Shown piece by piece: positions 9,177 to 18,535 of a stretch of DNA of 64,000 nucleotides. The notes under the pieces are model-generated. The model was not told the DNA's origin. It did not search any database and worked only from the letters and a program-made list of their open reading frames with translations. Made by a program: the position numbers and the translations under genes. Source of the DNA: Bin52 sp965213935 (GTDB lineage Bacteria > Pseudomonadota > Alphaproteobacteria > Thalassobaculales > Thalassobaculaceae); NCBI GenBank assembly GCA_965213935.1, contig CBDCAO010000011.1, positions 744,001 through 808,000 of the forward strand, in the 5' to 3' direction. Each line of letters begins with the position of its first letter. Positions within the stretch are counted from its first letter, which is position 1.

Positions 9177-10148
9177 ATGAAAGTCAGGATGATCGCGAGC
9201 CTTCTCGGGCTGGCCGGGGCAGTGATGGCGCCCTTTGCCGCACATGCGTGGGAGCCGGCCAAGCCGGTCGAATTCGTCATCATGGCGGGCAAGGGAGGCG
9301 GCGCCGACAAGGCGGTCCGCTTTATCCAGTCGATCATTGCCAAGGAAAACCTTGGCCCGACGGTGTTGCCGGTCAACAAGCCGGGCGGCTCGGGCGCGGA
9401 GGCGCTGCTCTACCTGAAGGGCAAGGAAGGTGACAATCACACGCTGATGTTCACCCTGAACAGCTTCTACACCACACCGCTGCGTCAGCCGGGTCTCGAG
9501 GTCGACATCGAGACCTTCACCCCGGTCATGCGCATGGCTGAGGATACCTTCTGTCTCTGGGTCAACACCGGGCGCAAGGACGGTGAGGACATCAACACCT
9601 TCGAAGAATTCGTTGCGGCGGCGAAGGCGGCCGGAGACAAATGGATCATGGCCGGAACCGGCAAGGCGTCGGAGGACAACCTGATTACCGATTTCCTCAA
9701 CACGACCTTCGGCCTCGACATGAAGTACGTGCCCTACAAGGGCGGCGGTGCGGTTGCGAAGGCCCTTGCCGGCAACAACGCCGACTCCACGGTCAACAAC
9801 CCGTCGGAAGCCCAGGGGTTCTTCGTGGCCGGCACCGTGCGGCCGCTGGCCTGCATGACGCCGGAACGGATAGGGCTGTTTGCGGACGCGCCGACCATGA
9901 AGGAACTCGGACATGATTTCGTCTACTTCATGCAGCGCACCGTGGTCGGTGCCCCCGGCATGAGTGCCGAGGCGGCGACCTACTACCAGGACCTCTTTAC
10001 CGACGTGTTCCACTCCAGCGACTGGCAGGAATACCGCAAGAAGCGGGCACTGGTCGGTGATCCGCTCACCGGCGACGACCTGATGGAGTACTGGAAGCAG
10101 GAACGCGAGATCCACCGGGGCATGCTCGACAAGCTAGCGGGCAAGTAG
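9177..10148 (+). CDS. Tripartite tricarboxylate transporter receptor (TctC-like)
   Basis: 323-residue periplasmic solute receptor of the TctC/Bug family. A 21-residue signal peptide (MKVRMIASLLGLAGAVMAPFAAHA) is followed by the family opening PVEFVIMAGKGGGADKAVRF and later VPYKGGGAVAKALAGN. The start is fixed by GGGAGGGAG nine bases upstream. The gene leads a tctC-tctB-tctA operon, the usual secondary TTT importer for carboxylates, followed by a TPP enzyme. IS110 and TnpB relics lie immediately upstream, so the original promoter may have been displaced. Ligand unknown; Bug proteins bind small carboxylates and related compounds. Confidence 0.92.
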   Translation: MKVRMIASLLGLAGAVMAPFAAHAWEPAKPVEFVIMAGKGGGADKAVRFIQSIIAKENLGPTVLPVNKPGGSGAEALLYLKGKEGDNHTLMFTLNSFYTTPLRQPGLEVDIETFTPVMRMAEDTFCLWVNTGRKDGEDINTFEEFVAAAKAAGDKWIMAGTGKASEDNLITDFLNTTFGLDMKYVPYKGGGAVAKALAGNNADSTVNNPSEAQGFFVAGTVRPLACMTPERIGLFADAPTMKELGHDFVYFMQRTVVGAPGMSAEAATYYQDLFTDVFHSSDWQEYRKKRALVGDPLTGDDLMEYWKQEREIHRGMLDKLAGK

Positions 10149-10256
10149 CAGCACGAACGCACTCGAAGGGGACGGTCGCAGCCAGGCGTTGCGGCTGTCC
10201 CGTTGCCTGAGGCAGAACCGTCGGCGCACGCGCGCCGGCCGTTGCGGAGGGACGCG

Positions 10257-10772
10257 ATGTCCGTGCGCCTCGCCGAGATAGTCATGGCCTGCGTCATGGC
10301 GGCGTTCTCCGTCTACCTGATGTGGAAGAGCGCGGAGCTCAACATCGGCTGGATCGAGGACGAGGGGCCGGGAGGCGGTGCCTGGCCGTTCTGGCTTTCG
10401 GCGGTCATGCTGCTGTCGTGTGCCGGGATTGCCTGGAACTGGTGGCGCCGGAGCACGCCGCTCGCGCGTTCGACAGAGCCCTTCATCGGGTCCGCTGCGC
10501 TCCGGATCGTGCTCCAGGTCGTTGTCCTGCTCACTGTTGTCGTCGCGCTCTTCGACGTGATCGGGACCTACTGTGCGCTGTTCCTGTTCATGCTGGTCTA
10601 CCTCGCGGTCATTGGCCGCCACCGACTGCCGGTCGCCCTCGCGTGGGCGGTCACAACCCCGGTTGTGACCTTCCTGTTCTTCGAAATCCTGATCAAGGTG
10701 ATCCTGCCCAAGGGCGTGACCGAACCGCTGTTCTACCCGATCTTCAGGTTCTTCGGCATGGGTGGGATCTGA
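10257..10772 (+). CDS. Tripartite tricarboxylate transporter small permease (TctB-like)
   Basis: 171-residue membrane protein with four hydrophobic segments, matching the TctB small subunit of TTT systems. The ATG at 10257 is preferred over earlier in-frame codons because GGAGGG precedes it and the segment starts directly with a membrane helix (RLAEIVMACVMAAFSVYLMW). It sits between the receptor and large permease genes, with about 50 bases to tctA. TctB is thought to stabilise the large permease in the inner membrane. Confidence 0.85.
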   Translation: MSVRLAEIVMACVMAAFSVYLMWKSAELNIGWIEDEGPGGGAWPFWLSAVMLLSCAGIAWNWWRRSTPLARSTEPFIGSAALRIVLQVVVLLTVVVALFDVIGTYCALFLFMLVYLAVIGRHRLPVALAWAVTTPVVTFLFFEILIKVILPKGVTEPLFYPIFRFFGMGGI

Positions 10773-10822
10773 TGTGCGCGTGTTCCCGGTCTGCCGGTCG
10801 CATCACCGCGGTGTGACGCACG

Positions 10823-12337
10823 ATGGTTGAAATCCTCGCCCTGCTGGCGGACGGCTTTGGCATCGCGCTCCAGCCGCTGAACCTGATCCTGATCGTGCTC
10901 GGCTGCTCGGTCGGGCTGTTCATTGGCGCCATGCCGGGACTGGGATCGGTCAACGGCGTGGCAATCCTGTTGCCGCTCACCTTCGTCGTTCCTCCCGCCA
11001 GCGCCATCATCTTCCTTGCCGCGCTCTACTACGGCGCCATGTACGGCGGCGCCATCTCGTCGATCATGCTGGGGATTCCAGGAGCTTCCACCGCGGTGGC
11101 GACCACCTTCGACGGCCGGCCGATGGCACTGCAGGGGCTGGCCGACAAGGCGTTGATCACGGCGGCGACCGGGTCGTTCGTCGGCGGAACGATCTCCGTC
11201 ATCCTGTTTACCCTTGCCGCGCCGCCGCTTGCCCACGTTGCCCTGGTGTTCGGACCGCCCGAGACCCTGGCCCTGATGCTGCTGGCGTTCGCAACCTTCG
11301 TCGGGCTCGGCGGCGACGACATCTGGAAGACGATCTTCTCGATCTGCATCGGCCTGGTGCTGGCCGCAGTCGGCACCGACATCGTCAGCGGCGAGCCGCG
11401 CCTGCAGCTGTTCGGCCTGACCGGCTTTTTCAGCAACATCAACTTCCTCGTGCTTGCGATCGGCATCTACGGCATCGGCGAGATGCTGTGGACCATCGAG
11501 CAGACCGCCAAGGCCGGTGGCGCCTCGATGCTGTCACGAGCCACGGTATCGGTACGCCGTGCACTTGCGCACCTGCGCGATCAGCTGACGTTGTGGAAGG
11601 CAACCCTGATGGGCTCGTTGCTCGGCTATTTCGTCGGCATACTGCCTGCTGCCGGGGCCACGCCGGGTTCGATGATGGCCTACGGTGTCGCCAAGCAGAT
11701 GTCGGGCAATCCCGACAGCTTCGGCAAGGGCAACCCGGAAGGGGTCTCCGCGCCGGAGGCGGCCAACAATGCCGCGTCGACCGGCTCGATGCTGCCGATG
11801 CTGACCCTCGGGATTCCCGGATCCCCGACCACGGCAATCCTGCTCGGTGGCATGGTGATCTGGGGACTGGAGCCCGGCCCGCAGCTGTTCGTCGACGAAA
11901 AGGCGTTCGTGTGGGGGCTCATCGCGTCGCTCTACGCCGCCAACCTGTTCGCGCTGTTGCTGAACCTCACCTTCATCCCTGCCATTATCGCGGTCCTGCG
12001 GCTGCCGTTTACCATTCTTGCACCTGTCATCTTCGTGCTCTGCCTGGTCGGAGGCTACGCTCCCACCAGCCGCATGTTCGATGTCTGGCTGATCCTGGTG
12101 TTCGGTTTCGTGGGCTACCTGCTGCGAAAGCTGGACTACCCGCTCGCACCCGCGGTCCTTGCCATCGTGCTCGGTCCGATGACCGAACCGGCGCTGCGCC
12201 AGTCCCTGCTGATGAGTGGCGGTGACCTCGCGATCTTCTTCACCCGGCCCTATTCGGGCCCGATCATGGTGGTCGCGATCGTGCTTCTGGCGCTGCCGCT
12301 GATCCGGCGCCTCGTTCGCCGGTTCAGGACCGGTTGA
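10823..12337 (+). CDS. Tripartite tricarboxylate transporter large permease (TctA-like)
   Basis: 504-residue polytopic TctA permease, normal length, with the family pattern GAMPGLGSVNGVAILLPLTF near the N-terminus and the central PAAGATPGSMMAY and EGVSAPEAANNA motifs. It forms the transport channel of the importer together with the upstream tctB and tctC products. The next gene, a TPP-dependent enzyme, starts about 80 bases downstream on the same strand and may be co-transcribed. That would couple uptake of a carboxylate to its decarboxylation or cleavage (inference). Confidence 0.94.
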   Translation: MVEILALLADGFGIALQPLNLILIVLGCSVGLFIGAMPGLGSVNGVAILLPLTFVVPPASAIIFLAALYYGAMYGGAISSIMLGIPGASTAVATTFDGRPMALQGLADKALITAATGSFVGGTISVILFTLAAPPLAHVALVFGPPETLALMLLAFATFVGLGGDDIWKTIFSICIGLVLAAVGTDIVSGEPRLQLFGLTGFFSNINFLVLAIGIYGIGEMLWTIEQTAKAGGASMLSRATVSVRRALAHLRDQLTLWKATLMGSLLGYFVGILPAAGATPGSMMAYGVAKQMSGNPDSFGKGNPEGVSAPEAANNAASTGSMLPMLTLGIPGSPTTAILLGGMVIWGLEPGPQLFVDEKAFVWGLIASLYAANLFALLLNLTFIPAIIAVLRLPFTILAPVIFVLCLVGGYAPTSRMFDVWLILVFGFVGYLLRKLDYPLAPAVLAIVLGPMTEPALRQSLLMSGGDLAIFFTRPYSGPIMVVAIVLLALPLIRRLVRRFRTG

Positions 12338-12418
12338 CCGGGAACCGAGCGCGGATTGTTGAACCCGCCCGGTCGTGTGCTATATCCCGCGCCGTGCGCC
12401 GCAACCGGAGGAGAGGCC

Positions 12419-14155
12419 ATGAGCACCGCATCTGCAACCGCACACGACACGCTTGCACACAAGACCAAGGACGGAAGCGTGATCTCCGGTGGCGGGCTGG
12501 TCGCCAGGGCTCTCAGGAACGAGGGTGTCGATACCATCTTCACCCTGTGCGGGGGGCACATCATCGACATCTATGACGGGTGCATCGACGAGGGCATCCG
12601 CATCGTCGATGTTCGCCACGAGCAGACCGCGGCCCACGCGGCCGATGGCTACGCCCGCCAGACCGGCAAGCTCGGCTGCGTGGTCACGACCGCCGGTCCC
12701 GGGTGCACCAACGCGGTCACCGGCGTGGCAACGGCGTTCCGGTCCGAGAGTCCGATCCTGCACATCGGCGGACAGAGCTCGCTCACCCAGCATCGCCAGG
12801 GGTCGCTGCAAGACCTGCCGCATGTCGACATGATGACGCCGATCACGAAGTTTGCCTCCGGCGTGTTCTCGACAGAGCGCGTGGCCGACATGATCTCCAT
12901 GGCGGCACGCGAGTGTTTCGCCGGCGCCTACGGCCCGGCCTACCTGGAGATTCCCCGCGACATCCTCGACGCCGAGATTCCCATCGAGCGCGCCAGGATC
13001 CCGGAACCGGGCTCCTATCGCAGTTCGGTCCGCTCGATCGGCGATCCGGCCGACATCGAGGCACTCGCGGACATCCTGGTCCGTTCCGAACGTCCGGCGG
13101 TGCTGTTCGGACAGCAGGTCTGGGCCTCGCGCAGCCAGGACGAGGCGATTGCCTTCATCCGCGCCCTCGACATTCCGGCCTACATGAACGGAGCGAGCCG
13201 GGGCATGTTGCCCGACACCGACCCGCATCACTTCGATCGCACCCGGTCGGACGCGTTCCGCGAGGCGGATGTCATCCTGATCGTCGGCACACCGTTCGAC
13301 TTCCGAATGGGATATGGCCGGCGAATCTCCAGCGAAGCCACCCTGGTCCAGATTGATCTCGACTACCGCACCGTCGGCAAGAACCGCGACATCGGTCTCG
13401 GGCTCGCCGGCCACCCCGGCGCCATCCTTTCCGCGGTCGCGGCCGCCGCGTCGGGCCGGATCGACGGTGGCGCCCGGGTCCAGCGCCAGGCCTGGATGAA
13501 ACAGCTGCGCGAGATCGAGGCGTCCAAGCTCGAGCGTCTGATGCCGCTCTTCACCTCCGACTCGGACCCGATCCACCCCTACAGGCTGGCCTGGGAGATC
13601 AACGAGTTCCTCGGCGAGGATACCATCTACATCGGTGACGGCGGGGACGTTGTCACGATTTCGGCCCAGGCCGTGCGCCCGCGCGGTCCCGGCCAGTGGA
13701 TGGACCCGGGCGCGCTCGGCTCGCTCGGGGTCGGCACCGGGTTCTCGATGGCCGCCAAGCTGGCCCATCCGGACAAGGAGGTCATGTGCCTCTATGGCGA
13801 CGGGTCCTTCGGCATGACCGCCTTCGACATGGAGACCGCGCAGCGCTTCGGCGCGCCCTACCTGGCGGTGGTAGGCAACAATTCGGCGATGAACCAGATC
13901 CGGTACGGCCAGATCGCCAAGTACGGACCCAATCGCGGCGACATCGGCAACAAGCTCGGTGACGTGCCGTTCTCCCGCTTCGGTGAGATGCTCGGCGGAT
14001 ATGGCGAGGAGGTGACCGAGGCGTCCAGGATCGGCCCGGCACTGCGCCGCGCGCGCGAGGCGATCGCGGCGACCGGAAAATGTGCCGTGGTCAATGTCTG
14101 GATCGACCCCAACGAGTATGCGCCGGGAACCCGAAACCAGACCATGTACAAGTAA
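12419..14155 (+). CDS. Thiamine-diphosphate-dependent enzyme (acetolactate synthase/2-hydroxyacyl-CoA lyase-like)
   Basis: 578-residue three-domain TPP enzyme of the acetolactate synthase superfamily. The cofactor-activating Glu lies in DVRHEQTAAHAADGYA (about Glu68). The C-terminal PP domain carries the GDGS...NN magnesium-TPP motif (GDGSFGMTAFDM to VVGNNSAMNQ, about residues 460-490). The ATG at 12419 follows GGAGGAGAG. The family includes acetolactate synthases, glyoxylate carboligase, oxalyl-CoA decarboxylase, sulfoacetaldehyde acetyltransferase and 2-hydroxyacyl-CoA lyases; the exact reaction cannot be assigned. No IlvN-like regulatory subunit is adjacent, which argues against a biosynthetic AHAS. 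Its place after tctCBA suggests it acts on an imported organic acid. Confidence 0.82.
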   Translation: MSTASATAHDTLAHKTKDGSVISGGGLVARALRNEGVDTIFTLCGGHIIDIYDGCIDEGIRIVDVRHEQTAAHAADGYARQTGKLGCVVTTAGPGCTNAVTGVATAFRSESPILHIGGQSSLTQHRQGSLQDLPHVDMMTPITKFASGVFSTERVADMISMAARECFAGAYGPAYLEIPRDILDAEIPIERARIPEPGSYRSSVRSIGDPADIEALADILVRSERPAVLFGQQVWASRSQDEAIAFIRALDIPAYMNGASRGMLPDTDPHHFDRTRSDAFREADVILIVGTPFDFRMGYGRRISSEATLVQIDLDYRTVGKNRDIGLGLAGHPGAILSAVAAAASGRIDGGARVQRQAWMKQLREIEASKLERLMPLFTSDSDPIHPYRLAWEINEFLGEDTIYIGDGGDVVTISAQAVRPRGPGQWMDPGALGSLGVGTGFSMAAKLAHPDKEVMCLYGDGSFGMTAFDMETAQRFGAPYLAVVGNNSAMNQIRYGQIAKYGPNRGDIGNKLGDVPFSRFGEMLGGYGEEVTEASRIGPALRRAREAIAATGKCAVVNVWIDPNEYAPGTRNQTMYK

Positions 14156-14167
14156 CGGAGCGACGGA

Positions 14168-14902
14168 TCAGGCGAGACCCGCGATCATCAGGGCACCTGC
14201 CGCGATCATTCCGGCACCGGCGATCCTGGCGAGCAACGGTCCGCCCGGGACCGCCTTCTCGAGGAGTACCGCGATCGTGAGGGCGGCGATCCACAACAGG
14301 TTCATCACCCCGAAGACGAACAGAAGCAGCATCAGGACCCAGCAGCAGCCAAGACAGTAGGCTCCGTGCTCGGTTCCCATGGCCACGGCTCCGGTCCTGC
14401 CATCGCGCCAGCGGTTGAGCACGAAGGACAGCGGTGACCGGCAGTGGCGCAGGCAGGCGTGCTTGAGCGGCGTGAACTGGTAGATCCCGGCCAGTACCAG
14501 CAGCACGCCGCCTGCCGGCACCGTCGCGGCCATCGACACCGGCCCGAGCAGCGCCAGCGTCTCGAGAGCGAACTGCAGCCCCGTTGCGAAGATGCTGAAG
14601 CCGCCCCAGGCGATCAGGTAGCCCGACGCGAACAGCACCGGGGTGGCACGGTCGCCACGCCGACGGCTGACCCGCGCTATGGTCAGGATCATCATGGTCG
14701 CGCTCGGAAGCATCATGGCGACCATCATGACCCACCACATCACCAGCATGGCGGCGGTTTCGTCCGGCGACCAGGCCCGGGGTGCGACCTGCATCATCGC
14801 TGCCATCGTATCCATGTCGCGGGCCATGGCGGCCAGCCACAGCCAGGCGAGGAGGGAAGCGGCAGCAATACCCCCCAGCGGGATGACGCGCTCGCGGGTC
14901 AC
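14168..14902 (-). CDS. DUF2182 integral membrane protein (predicted metal-binding)
   Basis: 244-residue membrane protein of the DUF2182 family. It is methionine-rich in the conserved WWVMMVAMMLPSATMM segment and has paired cysteines (CLRHC, CLGCCW) in or near helices. These features led to the annotation as a predicted metal-binding membrane protein; no function is established. A GTG at 14902 is chosen because AGGGA lies seven bases before it and the hydrophobic N-terminus starts there. It lies 26 bases after the DUF1326 gene, on the same strand. The two families are often neighbours, so they probably act together. Confidence 0.78.
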   Translation of the reverse strand: MTRERVIPLGGIAAASLLAWLWLAAMARDMDTMAAMMQVAPRAWSPDETAAMLVMWWVMMVAMMLPSATMMILTIARVSRRRGDRATPVLFASGYLIAWGGFSIFATGLQFALETLALLGPVSMAATVPAGGVLLVLAGIYQFTPLKHACLRHCRSPLSFVLNRWRDGRTGAVAMGTEHGAYCLGCCWVLMLLLFVFGVMNLLWIAALTIAVLLEKAVPGGPLLARIAGAGMIAAGALMIAGLA

Positions 14903-14927
14903 CGGCGGTTCCCTGAATGGAGCCGGA

Positions 14928-15548
14928 TCAGTCGCTCCACTCGAAGGGTGCGAAATGCCCGTTGTTGCCAAGTCCGGACATGTCGAGGTCGAGACCGAAC
15001 CCGTGCAGGTGCATTTCGCTGCTCCGGGCCAGCGCCAGGCGGGAGTTGGCAGGGTGCGCCGTGTTGTCGATGGTGACCGGCAGACCGCTGCCGGTTCGCG
15101 ACGGCACGCCGCTGATGGCGAAAGACAGCAGCGAGCCGACCTCGCCGGTCCGGTCGAGGTCGTCGACCGCAAAGCCGAACGGCGCAAACGCGATACCGCG
15201 GAAGTCCCCCACCAGTGCCTGGTGGATCATTGCCGGCCTGCCACCCAGCTCGCCCTCGAGAATGCGGCCGAGGGCCGCGCGCTGGGTCTCGTCGGCCTCC
15301 TCGTCAATGACGCAGGCGAAGATCCAGTTGCCGTCGGCCATCACCTTGCCCGACCGGATCACCAGCGCGAAATGCAGTCCGTCGAGCCTGACATCCGCGC
15401 AGCGGCCACTGTCGATCCGGTAGATCATCAGTGCGGTGCAGTGATCGTGCGTCACCTCGCCCTGCGGGTTGGTGTAGATGCACGGGCAAAGATAGTCGCA
15501 GTTGCAGCTTTCCGCGTACTCGCCCTTCAACGTCCACCCTGTGGTCAT
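14928..15548 (-). CDS. DUF1326 domain protein
   Basis: 206-residue protein of the uncharacterised DUF1326 family, recognisable by the N-terminal cysteine cluster CNCDYLCPC (about residues 15-23) and later histidines. No signal peptide or membrane helix is evident, so it is probably cytoplasmic. The ATG at 15548 begins the conserved domain; the frame is open further upstream but with low-complexity sequence. It forms a two-gene unit with the DUF2182 membrane protein. The Cys cluster and the Met/Cys-rich partner suggest metal handling, which is inference. Confidence 0.8.
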   Translation of the reverse strand: MTTGWTLKGEYAESCNCDYLCPCIYTNPQGEVTHDHCTALMIYRIDSGRCADVRLDGLHFALVIRSGKVMADGNWIFACVIDEEADETQRAALGRILEGELGGRPAMIHQALVGDFRGIAFAPFGFAVDDLDRTGEVGSLLSFAISGVPSRTGSGLPVTIDNTAHPANSRLALARSSEMHLHGFGLDLDMSGLGNNGHFAPFEWSD

Positions 15549-16522
15549 GGTCCTGCTCGCGTGCCGTCCGGGTACAGTGGGTCCAGTGTCTGTCGACGCG
15601 AGGTCCAAGTAAAGGGCCGGTACCCGTTGCGTGCCCTCGCTCCTCTCTCCGACCGCGGGTATGGCAATGATGTCAGGGCCTCGCATTCATCATGTCGAGC
15701 CGGCCCTCTCGGGCGTGGTCCGCCACCCGGAAGCCCGGATGCCGAACGCGGACGTGATGTCCGCCGCCGCCGTCCGCGGCAGGGCCCCGGTCCTGTCATC
15801 GACGATGCGGGTGCGGGTCTCCCGGTGGCGGACCTTCTTCACCGTCAAGGATGATCACCGTGACATGACGGGGGTATGTGCCGGTAGCGCGGATCGACCG
15901 GTGGGCACAGGTCTTCGGCAGGTCCCCCGTTCATCGTCTCGATCCCGGCACTCGCGACGGGGACGGCGTGCGGGGTCTCCCGGTCCGCGGCCGGCAGCTC
16001 CCGGCGATGTGCCGGTCCCCCGGTGCCGCGGTCCGGTTTTTCGCGCGATGTCGGACAGGTCCCCGGCAGGACTGTTGCCGGACTGATAACGCCGGCGCCA
16101 GGCGCCATCTGGCAGGACGCAGACAGTGCAGGCGCAAAGCAGCGAGGCGATGTCCGCGTCGGGCGCCCAAGAGGTAGCACGGGCGGTGTCGCACCCGGTG
16201 CTGGCACGCGTCGGAGCGGCGCATACAACGCATCAGGCGGGAGAGAATGGAATGATTCACGGACCGGGCTGACGGCTCTCGCATCGCGCATGACCGAACC
16301 GGGCCCGGTGCACGGGAGGCGGCACGCATCGGAGTGCCGGAGGCCGGGTCCGGCGGACCGAAGGCGGAATTCGCCCCCTGGGGCACACGGAACACCGGGA
16401 GAGGACCGCCGCACAGTCGCAGGCGCAGGTGGTTGTGTCTGCCCGTCTTCCTGCGCAATGGTATGTCCGGCGCAGCCGGGCAGACGATCCAGCCACCCGG
16501 CATTCGGCGCGAGGGAGCAGCA
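15549..16522. other. 974-bp stretch without a recognisable gene
   Basis: Divergent intergenic region between the DUF1326 gene (minus) and the sulfatase (plus). All six frames have scattered open stretches, but none reads as a known family or has a convincing start. It is unusually long for this compact genome. It must hold promoters for both directions and may contain an eroded gene that can no longer be recognised. Confidence 0.45.
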
Positions 16523-17977
16523 ATGACACCGAAAAACCTGGTGTTCATCATGTCGGATGAGCACAACTCTGCCTTCATGGGAACTGTCGGTCACCCTGTG
16601 GTCAGGACCCCGAACATGGACCGGCTTGCCGCATCGGGCACCCTGTTTGCGAATGCCTACACCAATTGCCCGATCTGCGTACCGGCGCGGGCGAGCTTCG
16701 CGACCGGCCGGTACGTCCAGGACTGCGGCTACTGGGACAATGCCGATCCCTACGATGGCGCCGTCCCCAGCTGGGGACACCGACTGATCGACCAGGGACA
16801 CCGGGTCACTTCGATCGGCAAGCTCCACTACCGCGACAGCAAGGACGACAACGGGTTCGACGAGGAACTCATTCCGCTGCATGTGGTCGACGGCCTGGGA
16901 GACCTGGCCGGACTGATCCGCGAGGACATGCCCGAGCGCAAGGCCGCCGCCCGTTTCGCCCGGGACGTCGGACGCGGCGAGTCGACCTACACCGCCTACG
17001 ACCGGCGCATTGCCGGGGAGGCGGTCCGCTGGCTCACCGAGGAAGCGCCGCGCCACCGCGACCGACCGTGGGTGCTGTTCGTCTCGTTCGTCTGTCCGCA
17101 TTTTCCGCTGATCGCGCCGCCGGAGTTCTACGACCTCTACCCCGAGGCTGACATTCCGTGGCCGGCGCTCTACGCGCAGGACGAACGCCCGGACCATCCC
17201 TACTACGCGGCGCTGCGCCGCGCGATGAACTACGACGCGTATTTCGACGAGGATCGGGTTCGCAAGGCGGTTGCCGGCTATCTCGGACTGTGCAGTTTTC
17301 TCGACCACAACGTCGGATTGGTGCTGGACGGGATCGAACAGGCCGGTCTGGCGGGTGACACCCGGGTCATCTACACCTCCGATCACGGCGAGGCGCTGGG
17401 CCAGCGGGGCCTGTGGGGCAAGTCGACCATGTTCGAGGAATCTGCCGCGGTCCCGCTCATCATGGCCGGCCCGGAGATCGAGGCCGGCAGCAGGGTCGAC
17501 ACCCTGGTCAGCCTGGTCGACTGTCATCCGACCATCATCGATGCGGTCGGTGGCGAGCGGCATCCCGATGACGCCGACCTGCCCGGGTGTTCGCTGTTCG
17601 AGATCGCCGACGGCGCCGAACGGGGCCGGGTGGTGTTTTCCGAGTACCATGCCGCCGCCTCGGTCGCTGCCAACTACATGGTGCGCGAGGGTCGTTACAA
17701 GCTGGTGTACTTTCACGGCATGGAACCCGAACTGTTCGATCTCGAGGCCGATCCGGACGAGTGCCGCAACCTTGCCGGCGATCCGGACCACGTCGATGTC
17801 AGGGCCCGTCTCGAGGCGCGGTTGCGCGAGATCTGCGACCCCGGGGAGGTCGATCGCCGGGCCCGGGCCGACCAGGCCAGGACCCTGGAGAAGCACGGCG
17901 GACGCGCGGCGGTGCTGGAACGGGGCGACTTCGGCTATTCGCCCGCCCCGGGACAGACTCCGGAATTCGCGGCCTGA
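16523..17977 (+). CDS. Sulfatase family hydrolase
   Basis: 484-residue type I sulfatase. Cys52 in C-V-P-A-R is the residue converted to formylglycine. N-terminal FIMSDEH and C-terminal YTSDHGEALG supply metal-binding acids, and SIGKLHY carries a conserved Lys/His pair. There is no signal peptide, pointing to a cytoplasmic enzyme, as for choline sulfatase, to which it bears general resemblance. It would release sulfate from an organic sulfate ester. The stop is only three bases before the GTG of a tctB gene, so it heads a sulfatase-tctB-tctA-tctC operon. The imported compound may therefore be a sulfate ester (inference). Start follows GAGGGAG. Confidence 0.88.
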   Translation: MTPKNLVFIMSDEHNSAFMGTVGHPVVRTPNMDRLAASGTLFANAYTNCPICVPARASFATGRYVQDCGYWDNADPYDGAVPSWGHRLIDQGHRVTSIGKLHYRDSKDDNGFDEELIPLHVVDGLGDLAGLIREDMPERKAAARFARDVGRGESTYTAYDRRIAGEAVRWLTEEAPRHRDRPWVLFVSFVCPHFPLIAPPEFYDLYPEADIPWPALYAQDERPDHPYYAALRRAMNYDAYFDEDRVRKAVAGYLGLCSFLDHNVGLVLDGIEQAGLAGDTRVIYTSDHGEALGQRGLWGKSTMFEESAAVPLIMAGPEIEAGSRVDTLVSLVDCHPTIIDAVGGERHPDDADLPGCSLFEIADGAERGRVVFSEYHAAASVAANYMVREGRYKLVYFHGMEPELFDLEADPDECRNLAGDPDHVDVRARLEARLREICDPGEVDRRARADQARTLEKHGGRAAVLERGDFGYSPAPGQTPEFAA

Positions 17978-17980
17978 CCG

Positions 17981-18535
17981 GTGGCGGACCCCCGCGCCCG
18001 GGAGGCGGTGAGGGACCTTGCGCTGGTTGCCGCACTGGCTGCGGTCGGTGTCGGTGGTTTCCTGTTCGTCAATCCGACCGCAACCGAGGTCGTCACCGGG
18101 CCGGGCGGACTGACACGCCACAGCCTTCCCTTCATCTACTCCGGTCTGCTGCTGTTCCTCGTTGCCCTGCTCGGAGTCTCGGTGCTACGCCGGGAGCGTC
18201 GCGTGCCCGCGTCCGCGGTGAGCGAGTCATCCGGCGATCGCCGCGAGACCGTCCGCACGGCGATCCGCAGGGTCCTGTGCGTGATCTGCATCCTGCTCTA
18301 CGCGCTCGGCATCGAGACAGTGGGCTTTGCTCTTTCGACACCGCTGCTCCTGTTCGCGATGCTCCGGATTCTCGGTCGCCGGCACCTCGGCCACAACCTG
18401 GTCCTGGCGCTGGTCGGCGGCCTGGTGCTGTGGATCCTGTTCGTCGGCGTGCTCAAGCTGCCGATGGCCGGGCTCCTCTGGGATCCCCTGACGCCTGTGC
18501 TCAATGATCTCTACCGGCTCACGGGCGCGCGCTGA
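17981..18535 (+). CDS. Tripartite tricarboxylate transporter small permease (TctB-like)
   Basis: 184-residue TctB-type protein with four hydrophobic segments (LALVAALAAVGVGGFLF, then FIYSGLLLFLVALLG, and two near the C-terminus). It starts with GTG immediately after the sulfatase stop and ends overlapping the ATG of tctA, so the operon is tightly packed. It is the small membrane subunit of the second complete TTT importer in the window. Confidence 0.83.
   Translation: MADPRAREAVRDLALVAALAAVGVGGFLFVNPTATEVVTGPGGLTRHSLPFIYSGLLLFLVALLGVSVLRRERRVPASAVSESSGDRRETVRTAIRRVLCVICILLYALGIETVGFALSTPLLLFAMLRILGRRHLGHNLVLALVGGLVLWILFVGVLKLPMAGLLWDPLTPVLNDLYRLTGAR

Noticed and set aside
15631..16086. Possible small gene in the 974-bp gap
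   Set aside because: Open but arginine/serine-rich with no motif, no ribosome site and no family resemblance.
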